This document shows positions 26,600 to 34,990 of a stretch of 64,000 bases of DNA, in pieces. The notes under the pieces were generated by a model that worked only from the letters and a program-made list of their open reading frames with translations, searched no databases and was not told where the DNA came from. Numbering within the stretch: position 1 is the first letter of the stretch; each line of letters starts with the position of its first letter. This DNA is from an uncultured Granulosicoccus sp. (GTDB lineage: Bacteria > Pseudomonadota > Gammaproteobacteria > Granulosicoccales > Granulosicoccaceae). Where the stretch lies: assembly GCA_947499955.1 (NCBI GenBank), contig CANMQI010000022.1, positions 1 to 64,000 on the forward strand, in the 5' to 3' direction. The translations under genes were made by a program, and so were the position numbers.

Positions 26600-27598
26600 T
26601 CAGGAGAAATCAGCGATCAGTTCATCGGACAGGCGTTCAAGGCTCTTGCCGACATCTGACTGATTGAATCGAAGGTTGAGTGCAACATGGTTGACACCCG
26701 CAGTTTCCAGAGACTTGAGGTAGGTGCGCAGTGCACGAACCCCGGCCCGGAAACCCAGGTGAATCGGTTGAAGAGCTGCCGACGGATCATCCGCCAGGTC
26801 GACGTACAAAGGCTGCATGACCGGTTGTGCCGGGCGGCCAGCAGCCTCGAGCCGTGCATGCCAGTCCTGAACAAGCTGCGCCTGCGCTGCAATTTCCCGG
26901 GGATAGGTCATCCAGCCATCAGCGTGCTCGGCAATCCACTCGGGAGTCTGTCGGGAACTGCCGGTAACCAGTAACGGGAGCCTCGTGCCGCTCGGCTTTG
27001 GCAGCATGTCGATACTGCCTCCCACGTAACCGTAGTGGTTGGAGAATACCGGGGCCCCTTCAGCCATGCGCCGGATGTATTCAAAGCTTTCGCGAAACAG
27101 CGTGTCGCGTGCGGTATGAGAGATATTGAACGCGGGATACTCTTCCCGACGATCACCGGATGCCACGCCGAGGATCAACCGGCCACCTGACAGGACATCG
27201 ACACTGGCAGCGGCCTTGGCTACATGTGCCGGATGATGCAGCGGCAGCACCATACTGGCCACACCCAGTGCAATGCGATGGGTCTGGCCCGCCAGAAGTC
27301 CGAGGTAGACGAAAGGGTCGAAGGTTTGTCCGGCATCACCGAAGGATGGCACGTTGAACGGGACATCCCGCAGCCATACCGCGGCGAATCCGAGCGCTTC
27401 GGCCAGTTGCACACGCTCGACGTGATCAACCATCGTCGGAACCGGCGAACCCGGATAGGATTCGATCGGCACCACCAGTCCCAGGCTCAGGCGGCCGGGA
27501 CGAAAAACGGTGTTGTAACCGGCATTGATTGGCACATAGGAGGCCGTTGCTTCGACATCATGCCAGGCGGGCCCTCCACTGAAGAATCGATCATCCAT
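26600..27598 (-). CDS. Luciferase-like flavin monooxygenase
   Basis: A 332-residue TIM-barrel protein of the bacterial luciferase-like monooxygenase family, using reduced FMN or F420-type flavin. Visible family features: LSLGLVVPIES near the start, VQLAEALGFAAVWLRDVP, IALGVASMVLPLHHPAHVAKAAASVDVLSGGRLILGVASG, and YPREI in the flavin region. The ATG at 27598 has GGAGAG five bases before it. It heads the leftward unit with the SDR and MDR genes. No flavin reductase is adjacent. Confidence 0.87.
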   Translation of the reverse strand: MDDRFFSGGPAWHDVEATASYVPINAGYNTVFRPGRLSLGLVVPIESYPGSPVPTMVDHVERVQLAEALGFAAVWLRDVPFNVPSFGDAGQTFDPFVYLGLLAGQTHRIALGVASMVLPLHHPAHVAKAAASVDVLSGGRLILGVASGDRREEYPAFNISHTARDTLFRESFEYIRRMAEGAPVFSNHYGYVGGSIDMLPKPSGTRLPLLVTGSSRQTPEWIAEHADGWMTYPREIAAQAQLVQDWHARLEAAGRPAQPVMQPLYVDLADDPSAALQPIHLGFRAGVRALRTYLKSLETAGVNHVALNLRFNQSDVGKSLERLSDELIADFS

Positions 27599-28361
27599 TA
27601 TTGCTCTCCAGAGCTGCGCCAGTCTGTTGCACAGCACTCGCAGCCAACGCTTTGCGGGCGGTATCAACAGCGATAACGGAGTCAGGAACCATTCGTGTTT
27701 CTCTTGCCAGAGGCCTCTTCAGCGCCTTGATATCCACAGGGATTGATCAACCATGCGGGAAAAATCAATCAATGCCGGGGCGACCATTCGATGATGGATA
27801 CAATAGTTTGTCCTGCCATCAAATATAAGATGGCAATACATGAATTGATAATTCGCATTCTCAGTGGAATCGAATGGATACCGAGAGCCCCAGACTGTTT
27901 GCTCTGGCCACGGCTCTGGCCACGGCTCTGACCACGGCTCTGGCCACGCAGCTGCCAGGGGAACCGTGATTGCCTGCTGGAAGAGTGCGGAACTGCGCCC
28001 GTTTGGGCAAATGCCGCGAAGACCTGAACCGAGCAAGACGAGCACAGCCTCACAGAGTTTTCACGGCTGCAGGCGACAATCTGAACTGGCTCTCGCTTCG
28101 AGAATGACATCATGGACGGTCTGACCCGCCTGAAAATCATTCAATAACAGTCACTTACGAGCGAAGCCACCCTGCCGTCAATTAATCGACGTGGCAGACT
28201 TCTTTTTAAGTCATTGTTTCCATTGATATTAGTGACTCCCCCCTTGTCATTTGCATCGCACCTGCCACCCCAGTAGAGTTCGCGGCATGTTGTTGACACC
28301 GATCAACGACGGTTCAATCAAAGCTGGCATCAGATCAGCGCAGTAAATGGGGAAGCAAGCA
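27599..28361. other. Non-coding region with no recognisable gene
   Basis: About 760 bases between divergent genes. Short frames exist on both strands but none has a recognisable sequence. It contains the 12-bp tandem repeat at 27901-27948 and is less GC-rich between about 27780 and 27870 and around 28190-28260. Promoters for the leftward redox unit and the rightward small secreted protein must lie here; I cannot place them with confidence. Confidence 0.45.
27901..27948. repeat. 12-bp tandem repeat, four copies
   Basis: Four head-to-tail copies of GCTCTGGCCACG; the third has one substitution (GCTCTGACCACG). It is short enough to expand or contract by slippage. Confidence 0.9.
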
Positions 28362-28853
28362 ATGAAAATTCGAATTTTCAAATTCGTTATCGCAGTAATC
28401 CTGACCAGCGGTGCATTCAGCGGCAAAGCCTCTGCCAAGACAGAAAACAGCTATCTGGTTCTGAGCACCCTGGCGCTGCATTTTGAAAACTTCGACGAGC
28501 GCAACGCCTTCACTCCGGGCATCGGCTGGGAATACTCGCCAAGCCGCAAGCTGGGTTGGCACGCTGGCACTCTCTCCGACAGCTTCGGTTACCAGTCTTA
28601 CTACGGTGGTCTGGTCTATGCCACCCGGCCCATGGTCTTCAGCCGTGTTCGCTTTCTGGTGGGGGCCTCGGTTGTGCACAAGCAATTCAAGAAGAACGGC
28701 GACCCGGAAACCAAACTGCTGCCTTTCCCTGCGGTGGAACTCAAACTCAGCAAGCGATCGGTCCTGAACGTCAGCGGCTCACCTGCCGTGGACTTCGGCA
28801 ACCAGCGCAACAACGCGGTCGTATTCTTCCAGTACAAACTGGACCTGATGTAA
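28362..28853 (+). CDS. Small secreted beta-barrel-like protein
   Basis: A 163-residue exported protein: signal peptide MKIRIFKFVIAVILTSGAFSGK-type, cleaved around ASA, then short alternating strands with aromatic girdles (YLVLSTLALHFENF, GWEYSPSRKLGWHAG, SYYGGLVYAT, AVVFFQYKLDLM ending in a hydrophobic C-terminal residue), as in small outer-membrane barrels such as PagP. I do not see the PagP catalytic His/Asp/Ser set with confidence, so no enzyme is claimed. GGGGAAG lies eight bases before the ATG. A strong intrinsic terminator follows, so it is monocistronic. Confidence 0.6.
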   Translation: MKIRIFKFVIAVILTSGAFSGKASAKTENSYLVLSTLALHFENFDERNAFTPGIGWEYSPSRKLGWHAGTLSDSFGYQSYYGGLVYATRPMVFSRVRFLVGASVVHKQFKKNGDPETKLLPFPAVELKLSKRSVLNVSGSPAVDFGNQRNNAVVFFQYKLDLM

Positions 28854-28872
28854 GCCCCGCCCCTCTTTCCTG

Positions 28873-28899
28873 CCGGCAAGGCTGCAAAGGCCTTGCCGG
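28873..28899 (+). terminator. First hairpin behind the barrel-like gene
   Basis: A perfect 10-bp stem (CCGGCAAGGC with GCCTTGCCGG) with a seven-base loop, 20 bases behind the stop, lacking a T-run. Confidence 0.5.
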
Positions 28900-28920
28900 G
28901 ATACAACGAACTACCCCTTT

Positions 28921-28951
28921 CGGCTGATCGATTGATCAGCCGTCTTTTATT
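28921..28951 (+). terminator. Intrinsic terminator
   Basis: CGGCTGATC pairs with GATCAGCCG (9 bp, loop GATT) and is followed by TCTTTTATT. This is a classic rightward rho-independent terminator for the small secreted protein gene. Confidence 0.88.
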
Positions 28952-29033
28952 GAAGATCGGCTATAGAAGATCTGGCAACGCATCGCCCCCTGCTGTACCC
29001 GCGCAATGCATCGCGGCAGCACGTACTTCTCGC

Positions 29034-29927
29034 TTACTCCTTGAGTGCCAACAACTCATCGCGAGTCAACAGGAACACGCCATGCCCGCCCTGGGCAAAC
29101 TGCAGCCAGCCAAAGTCCAGCTGCGGATAAGCATCTTCCAGCGCCTCGCCACTGTTGCCAACCTCGACCACCAGGACGCCCTCGGGCTCCAGATAATCAG
29201 CTGCCTCACGCAGCATTATTCTCACCAGATCCAGCCCGTCTTCACCGGCAGCCAGCCCCATCATGGGTTCATGCGAGAACTCGGACGGCATGGCAGCGAT
29301 GTCTGCCGCATCGACATAGGGAGGATTGGAGATAATCAACGAATAACGCTCTGACACGGGTTCGAACAAGGAGCCTTCCAGCAGATTCACCCTTCCCTGC
29401 AGGCCGTGCAATTGCACATTCTCGGCAGCCAGTGCCAGCGCATCTGCTGACAGATCACTGGCATCGACCAGCGAATCGAGACGCGCCAGAGCACAGGCAA
29501 TCGCGATACAGCCGCCACCGGTACACAAGTCGAGAATACGCGGGGATTCGATCGAATCGAGAATCCCGAAAAAATCCTCGGTGATGAACTCAGCCAGGGG
29601 TGAGCGCGGCACCAGAGCTCGTTCATCCGACAGAAAGGGATGTCCGGCAAACCAGGCTTGCCCGGTGAGATAGGCTGCGGGAATTCGTTCCGAGATACGT
29701 CGATCCAGCAGCGCATTGCAGGCATCCACCTGCGCCCGGGTCAAGCTCTGGCCGTAATCCGGAGCGATGGCCGGGGACAGACCCATACTGGAGAGAATGA
29801 GCCAGCTTGCCTCATGCTCGGCGGAATCCGTGCCGTGACCGTAGTGCAGTTCATGCCGTTGAAATGCATCGGCTGCAAGGCGGATGGCAGACTCTATCGT
29901 GTAATCATTATCAGGCAGCAAGACCAC
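29034..29927 (-). CDS. prmB: Ribosomal protein uL3 glutamine N5-methyltransferase PrmB
   Basis: A 297-residue SAM methyltransferase. It shows ELHYGHGTDSAEHEASWLIL, ERIPAAYLTGQAWFAGH, DLCTGGGCIAIACA (SAM site) and the substrate-glutamine motif NPPYVDAADIAAMPSEFSHEP, which with the YGHGT element is specific for PrmB rather than PrmC. It methylates a glutamine of ribosomal protein L3. The start is placed at a GTG (29927) because GAGGGA precedes it by six bases and a longer frame would run into the divergent Sco1 gene. Confidence 0.92.
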   Translation of the reverse strand: MVLLPDNDYTIESAIRLAADAFQRHELHYGHGTDSAEHEASWLILSSMGLSPAIAPDYGQSLTRAQVDACNALLDRRISERIPAAYLTGQAWFAGHPFLSDERALVPRSPLAEFITEDFFGILDSIESPRILDLCTGGGCIAIACALARLDSLVDASDLSADALALAAENVQLHGLQGRVNLLEGSLFEPVSERYSLIISNPPYVDAADIAAMPSEFSHEPMMGLAAGEDGLDLVRIMLREAADYLEPEGVLVVEVGNSGEALEDAYPQLDFGWLQFAQGGHGVFLLTRDELLALKE

Positions 29928-30041
29928 GGCATTTCCCTCGTTACAGTGGTCGTTCACCACGGCCAGACAGTATAATACGAGGTTAACCCAGTGACCCCTC
30001 CGATCGATTTCTTTCAGGAAATCATCGAAACGAGCATCCCC

Positions 30042-30746
30042 ATGGCCCACAAACAATCCGGTAAAACCCTGCCCCTTGTCATCATCGGTGTCGTTGCACT
30101 GGCGGCAGGTGTCGTTCTCTACAGCCTGCTGAACGACAGAACAGCGGCAGACGGCAGCACGGCCGATTCAGCAGCCACAGCGGCAGAAACCGAACAACTG
30201 GCCAGTCTGCAGGAAACCCTGAATACGACGCTGGCCTTGCCCGTCGGGTTCAAGACAGTCAATGATTTCGAGCTCCTGGACGCCAAGGGCGACACCATTA
30301 CGCAGGCGGTCCTGGACGACAAATGGAGCCTGATGTTCTTTGGTTACACCCATTGCCCGGATGTCTGCCCCATCACGCTGCAGATCATGAAGAACATGGT
30401 TGCCAAACTCGAATCCCAGGGCCTGGAGGCACCACAGATCATCTTCGTCACCGTCGACCCTGTGCGCGACACGGCCGAGGTGATGGAGCAGTACATCGCC
30501 TATTTCAATGAAGATTTCATTGGTATCACCGGTGATCAGAACAAGATTCACGACATGACCCGCCAACTGGGCATCGTCGCCTCGTTCACCGCCAACAAGG
30601 AAGATCCGGACAACTATATCGTTGATCATTCGGCTTCCCTGCTACTCGTCGATCCTCAGCGACGTCTGCGTGCGAAGGTATCGCCGCCTCTGGAGCTCGA
30701 CAACATCATTTCCGATTACCTGAACGTGACTTCCTCACCCAGCTGA
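30042..30746 (+). CDS. Sco1/SenC-type copper chaperone
   Basis: A 234-residue membrane-anchored thioredoxin-fold protein. One N-terminal helix (residues ~9-29) anchors it, then the copper-binding pair Cys105/Cys109 in THCPDVCP and the distal histidine in VDHSASLLLVDP. It delivers copper to the CuA centre of cytochrome c oxidase or handles thiols in the periplasm. The ATG at 30042 gives a standard signal anchor; an upstream ATG at 29991 would add residues without family support. It is divergent from prmB. Confidence 0.88.
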   Translation: MAHKQSGKTLPLVIIGVVALAAGVVLYSLLNDRTAADGSTADSAATAAETEQLASLQETLNTTLALPVGFKTVNDFELLDAKGDTITQAVLDDKWSLMFFGYTHCPDVCPITLQIMKNMVAKLESQGLEAPQIIFVTVDPVRDTAEVMEQYIAYFNEDFIGITGDQNKIHDMTRQLGIVASFTANKEDPDNYIVDHSASLLLVDPQRRLRAKVSPPLELDNIISDYLNVTSSPS

Positions 30747-30796
30747 TCGCACCACACACCCCTCCTGAAACCCCGGATACGGAAGCGCAATAACGG

Positions 30797-31696
30797 ATGT
30801 CTGATACCGAAGCCAGTCTGCTTGACTACCTCAAGACCTATGCGCTGCACCCACTGCCGCAGCATGCGCTGACTCGCGCCGTGTACTGGCTGACACGACA
30901 GGAATCTGCGCTGACACCCAAGGCCATCCGCAAGTTTGCCAGTGTCTTCGATGTTGACATGAATGACGCCATCGAACCGGACCTGGCAAAGTACCGTACC
31001 TTCAACGAGTTTTTCACCCGGGCTCTCAAACCTGAAGCCAGGCCCATCGCCTCGGGGGATGCAGACATTGCCTCACCGGCCGATGGCAAGGTGTCTGCCA
31101 TCGGCAATATCGCCGATGCCCGGATCTTTCAGGCCAAGGGACGCGACTATTCGCTGCTGAGCCTGTTGGGCGGCGATGGTGCCGCCACCGAACGATTGGG
31201 CAATGGCCGCTTCACGACCATTTATCTCTCACCGCGTGATTACCATCGACTGCACATGCCGCTGAGCGGCAGGCTGATCAAGCAGACCCATGTTCCGGGG
31301 CGGTTGTTCAGTGTCGGCCCGCATACCGTGCGCGCCCTGCCCGACCTGTTCAATCGCAACGAACGTGTCATCGCCCAGTTCGAGACCGAGCATGGCCTGA
31401 TGGCGCTGGTGCTGGTGGGTGCCATGAATGTCGCTGCCATCGAGACAGTCTGGCACGGACTGGTCACACCACCGCAACGCAGCAGTATCAGCCATATCGA
31501 CTACCCGGGCGCAGACGCGGTCGCAGACGCGACCGGCGACAACTCAGCTATCGAACTGGCCAGAGGCGCCGAGATGGGCCGCTTCAACATGGGCTCCACC
31601 ATCATCGTGCTGCTGGAAAATCCGGCTGTATGGCGCAGTGACATCCAGTCCGGGGACGCCGTGCGCATGGGACAACTTCTGGGTGAGACACGCTAG
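30797..31696 (+). CDS. psd: Phosphatidylserine decarboxylase proenzyme Psd
   Basis: A 299-residue membrane-associated enzyme making phosphatidylethanolamine. Family features: FNEFFTRALKPEARPI, SPADGKVSAIG, the HD-containing SPRDYHRLHMPLSG, FNRNERVI, and the self-cleavage motif GST at Ser267 in FNMGSTIIVLLE, where the pyruvoyl group forms (LGST is more usual). It follows the Sco1 gene by 50 bases. Its last 153 bases, including the GST codons, overlap an antisense gene for a putative metalloprotease. Confidence 0.94.
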   Translation: MSDTEASLLDYLKTYALHPLPQHALTRAVYWLTRQESALTPKAIRKFASVFDVDMNDAIEPDLAKYRTFNEFFTRALKPEARPIASGDADIASPADGKVSAIGNIADARIFQAKGRDYSLLSLLGGDGAATERLGNGRFTTIYLSPRDYHRLHMPLSGRLIKQTHVPGRLFSVGPHTVRALPDLFNRNERVIAQFETEHGLMALVLVGAMNVAAIETVWHGLVTPPQRSSISHIDYPGADAVADATGDNSAIELARGAEMGRFNMGSTIIVLLENPAVWRSDIQSGDAVRMGQLLGETR

Positions 31697-32131
31697 GGCA
31701 TCGTCGGCATCGGCGCGCAGCCACTCAAGCGTACTGCCCAGCCGAAACGAATAGCCCCAGCTATCCATGTCCCGACACATGCGCTGCCAGCCCATGTTCG
31801 GGACAAGATCTCCCATCAGCACCTGCAGATAGCACACCGCCATCTCCTCCACCGCCGTGCCCTTGGCATCGGTATGCAAAGCGTCGCGTCGCTGCTCGCT
31901 CATCAGCAACCAGTGCCCGGACTCATGCAATGCCGAATGCACGGGTGTATCACTCCGCACATAGAGGCTATGGCCGATCAGGCCCGCCTCCTCGTCTCCC
32001 CAATGACTTCCCGGAATGGGCTGGCCATCCTCTACACGCACGACACTCAAACCGGCCGGTTGCAACAGGGATTCCACACAGTCCCAGCCCACATCCCGAA
32101 TTCTCAGCACATCAGGCTCGTTGATCGTCAA
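31544..32131 (-). CDS. Putative HExxH metalloprotease-like protein
   Basis: A 195-residue cytosolic protein with HESGH near residue 69 and, about 25 residues on, EEMAVCYL, a spacing compatible with a gluzincin-type HExxH + Glu zinc site. It also has a long C-terminal part that lies antisense to the end of psd; the family may normally stop near the LACLTQK segment, before most of this overlap, so the last ~50 residues are suspect. It overlaps epmA by 20 bases upstream and belongs to the leftward efp-epmA unit. Substrate and activity unknown. Confidence 0.6.
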   Translation of the reverse strand: MTINEPDVLRIRDVGWDCVESLLQPAGLSVVRVEDGQPIPGSHWGDEEAGLIGHSLYVRSDTPVHSALHESGHWLLMSEQRRDALHTDAKGTAVEEMAVCYLQVLMGDLVPNMGWQRMCRDMDSWGYSFRLGSTLEWLRADADDALACLTQKLSHAHGVPGLDVTAPYSRIFQQHDDGGAHVEAAHLGASGQFDS

Positions 32132-33143
32132 AACTGATTACCTCGCTGATGTGTGTATGCTGAGCCACTGCCATGTGCAGGCGCTCCAGACCCAGCGCCA
32201 CGCCTGCGCAATCGGGTAGCCCGGTTTCCAGTGCCTGCAACAGGTTTTCATCCAGCGGCACGCGGGCGACGTCCAGCGCATCGCGCTTGTGCAGATCGGC
32301 TTCGAAACGCTCTCTCTGAATGGCAGCATCGCTCAACTCGTGAAAACCGTTGGCAAGCTCTGTCCGGCCAAAGTACAGCTCGAAGCGCTGCGCCACCGCA
32401 CGGCCATCGTCATCCTGGCCCAGCCGAGCCAGTGCCGACTGCGATACCGGGTAATCCATCAGCACCGTGAACGCATCAGCAGCAAACTCCGGCATGACGA
32501 ATTCATCCATGAACAGGTCCAGAGCCGCGTCCACATCATCAGCGATGGCCTGCGGATAGCTGCGCCCGGCTGCCAGGAAATACTGCTCTATCGTCCCGGT
32601 ATCGAGCTGTTCCGGCCAAAGGCCGAGGCGCCGGTGCACCTCCTCGCCGTAACGCCGTGTTTCCAGCCCTGGCCAGGGCTTGTCGAAGGCGAGCCAGACA
32701 TGTTTCAGCAGGCTGCTCATGTCCTCGATCAGCTGCAGGTGATCCATACCGACCCGATACCACTCGAGCAGAGTGAATTCGGAGTTGTGGAAACGTCCGC
32801 TCTCTTCAGATCGAAACACCGTGGCAATCTGATAGATGTCGGGACAATCCGACAGTTCCGGCAACTGCAGCTGCGTCGGCAATACAGAATCACCATGGGT
32901 CTGCGCCGCGATGCAGGCATGTGCCGCCAGCAGCCGTTTCATCGGAAACTCGGGGGAGGTATGCAGATAACGACCATCGTCGGTGGCCATGCTCAGTACA
33001 TGCGGGTCGGTAGCAGCCGCTCGGGACAGGGATGGTGTCAGTACTTCCAGCACTTGCTGTCGTTCCATCCACGAGCGGATACTGCGCCGCAGCCTGGCCG
33101 CCTCCCGCAGACTGGCCAGGGAGGCAGAGGGTTGCCAGTTCAA
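32112..33143 (-). CDS. epmA: Elongation factor P beta-lysine ligase EpmA (GenX/PoxA)
   Basis: A 343-residue class II lysyl-tRNA synthetase paralogue without the anticodon-binding domain. Motif 2 is visible as FRSEESGRFHNSEFTLLEWYR and motif 3 as GVALGLERL. It attaches (R)-beta-lysine to Lys34 of elongation factor P. The neighbour 33 bases upstream is efp itself, which supports the assignment strongly. The partner epmB (lysine 2,3-aminomutase), often beside efp, is not in this window. Confidence 0.93.
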   Translation of the reverse strand: MNWQPSASLASLREAARLRRSIRSWMERQQVLEVLTPSLSRAAATDPHVLSMATDDGRYLHTSPEFPMKRLLAAHACIAAQTHGDSVLPTQLQLPELSDCPDIYQIATVFRSEESGRFHNSEFTLLEWYRVGMDHLQLIEDMSSLLKHVWLAFDKPWPGLETRRYGEEVHRRLGLWPEQLDTGTIEQYFLAAGRSYPQAIADDVDAALDLFMDEFVMPEFAADAFTVLMDYPVSQSALARLGQDDDGRAVAQRFELYFGRTELANGFHELSDAAIQRERFEADLHKRDALDVARVPLDENLLQALETGLPDCAGVALGLERLHMAVAQHTHISEVISFDDQRA

Positions 33144-33176
33144 CGCTTTGCTATTTCCAGACGGGCTTTGACGGCC

Positions 33177-33743
33177 CTACTTGACGCGGGAGACGTATTC
33201 GCCGGTACGTGTGTCGATCTTGATCCTTTCGCCTTCTTCGATGAACAGGGGCACCTTGACGACCGCACCGGTCTCCATATGGGCAGGCTTGGTACCGCCG
33301 GTAGCGGTGTCACCACGCAAGCCGGGATCGGTTTCCTTGATGGTCATTTCCACGAAGTTCGGCGGTGTCACGGCCAGCGGCTGACCATTGTAGAGCGTCA
33401 CTTCACACACGGCTTCGTCCATCAGCCACAGAGCGGCGTCACCGACGGCTGTCTTGTCGGCAGCCAGCTGTTCGAAGGTTTCCGGATTCATGAAATGCCA
33501 GTGCTCACCATCGGAGTACAGATACTGCATGGACGTGTCCATGACATCGGCGGATTCGACACTTTCACCGGACTTGAAAGTGCGCTCCACAACGCGGCCG
33601 GTCTTGAGGTTGCGCACGCGTGTGCGTGTGAATGCCTGTCCCTTGCCCGGTTTGACGAACTCGTTGCTGACGATGCTGTGAGGATCGCCGTCGAGCATGA
33701 TCTTGAGTCCGCCCTTGAATTCGTTGGTGCCGTAGTTCGCCAT
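33177..33743 (-). CDS. efp: Elongation factor P
   Basis: A 188-residue, three-domain tRNA-mimic that rescues ribosomes stalled at polyproline. The modified residue is Lys34 in VKPGKGQAF, and the C-terminal signature is [22 protein letters not shown]. Sequence and length match the enteric EF-P closely, with the lysine tip that requires EpmA-type modification, in keeping with epmA next door. It appears to head the efp-epmA-HExxH unit. Confidence 0.97.
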   Translation of the reverse strand: MANYGTNEFKGGLKIMLDGDPHSIVSNEFVKPGKGQAFTRTRVRNLKTGRVVERTFKSGESVESADVMDTSMQYLYSDGEHWHFMNPETFEQLAADKTAVGDAALWLMDEAVCEVTLYNGQPLAVTPPNFVEMTIKETDPGLRGDTATGGTKPAHMETGAVVKVPLFIEEGERIKIDTRTGEYVSRVK

Positions 33744-33941
33744 GTCGTTCTCGTTGTCTGAAACCGTGGTTTATCCGCGGCATTATAGCTGTCTGCGCCC
33801 TGTCACGTACGCTCGTCAGCGTGCCGAACAGCAACTTTGCGCTCGGCGACACTCACCACGACCCGGCACGGATCACAGTTCGTAGCGCCTGGTTTACGGG
33901 GGCGCTTGCGCGGTTCATGACCGTGCAGCGCCTCTGGAAGA

Positions 33942-34817
33942 TCAGGCCTCTGCGCGCAGACGCGCTATGCGGACGTCCAGCGGCGGATGCGTAGACAGGT
34001 ATTTCGCCAGATGCCCACCTGTGATGCCGAAGGCCTGCAGCTTTTCAGGCAGAGCAGAGTCTGCCGGACTGCCCCGTTTGAGTGCCTCCAGGGCACCGAT
34101 CATGTTCTGTCGCCCTGCCAGCTCCGCACCACCGGCATCGGCCCGGTATTCCCGCTGGCGCGAGAACCAGGCAGCAATCATGCTCGCCAGAAAACCGAAG
34201 ACCACGTTACCGATGATATTGCCCAGAAAGAAGCCCATGCCATAACCACCGCCACCGCCACCACGATTGCCACGCAGGGCATTGTCGATCATGCCGCCCA
34301 GAATGCGAGAGAAGACGATGACAAAGGTATTCAGAACGCCCTGGATCAGGCCCATGGTGACCATGTCGCCGTTGTACACATGAGCCACTTCATGGCCCAG
34401 TACCGCTTCCACTTCCTCCCTGGACATGGTCTGCAGCAGGCCGGTGCTGACCGCGACCAGTGCATCGTTCTTGTTCCAGCCGGTGGCAAAGGCATTGGGA
34501 GCGGCCTGATGGAAAATGCCGACATCCGGCTCACTGATACCCGCCTTGCGTGCCTGGGCATGCACGGTCTCGACCAGCCAGCGTTCCGTGGCGTTGGTGG
34601 GCTGCTCGATCAGCTGCACATTCATCGAGCGAATGGCGGCGGACTTGCTCATGGCCAGTGAAATGAATGAGCCGATGAAGCCGAAGCAGGCGGCGTAGAT
34701 GACCAGGGACGTCGTACTCTGGCCAATGGCCTTGTCCAGCCCGAACACCGAGGTGATGATGGAAAACACGACCATGACGGCCATGTTCGTCGCCAGAAAC
34801 AGCAGAATGCGTGTCAC
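33942..34817 (-). CDS. htpX: Membrane protease HtpX
   Basis: A 291-residue M48 zinc metalloprotease of the inner membrane that degrades misfolded membrane proteins together with FtsH. Two N-terminal helices (residues ~5-53), HEVAH zinc motif around residue 143, two more hydrophobic segments, and the EYRADAGGAELAG region with the third-ligand glutamate. The glycine-rich stretch GNRGGGGGGYGMGFF in the middle is usual for HtpX. Monocistronic between efp and parC; hflKC, functionally related, lie 16 kb away. Confidence 0.95.
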   Translation of the reverse strand: MTRILLFLATNMAVMVVFSIITSVFGLDKAIGQSTTSLVIYAACFGFIGSFISLAMSKSAAIRSMNVQLIEQPTNATERWLVETVHAQARKAGISEPDVGIFHQAAPNAFATGWNKNDALVAVSTGLLQTMSREEVEAVLGHEVAHVYNGDMVTMGLIQGVLNTFVIVFSRILGGMIDNALRGNRGGGGGGYGMGFFLGNIIGNVVFGFLASMIAAWFSRQREYRADAGGAELAGRQNMIGALEALKRGSPADSALPEKLQAFGITGGHLAKYLSTHPPLDVRIARLRAEA

Positions 34818-34947
34818 AGTAGTCTTCCTCCAGAAGTGTTCAGAAATCTTCGCTGAAATTGGGGTCTAGTGGGTCGATCGGGAAATAAGGTAATACTCAG
34901 AGTCTGCGTGCGCCCGTCCGACAAGGCGACCCGACGAAGGCGCACAA

Positions 34948-34973
34948 GTGAGCGCCAACACAGCAGCGCTCAC
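34948..34973 (-). terminator. Hairpin behind parC
   Basis: GTGAGCG at 34948-34954 pairs with CGCTCAC at 34967-34973 around a 12-base loop, about 17 bases beyond the parC stop on the minus strand; TT follows. A modest terminator. Confidence 0.5.
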
Positions 34974-34990
34974 TCGGTCCGGCAATGGAC

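Noticed and set aside
27719-28140. Leftward frames reading RGQS repeats through the 12-bp repeat
   Set aside because: The repetitive peptide derives from the tandem repeat; no start context or homology supports a gene.
32289-33761. 490-codon rightward open frame opposite epmA and efp
   Set aside because: Spans two confidently identified genes on the other strand; an antisense artefact.
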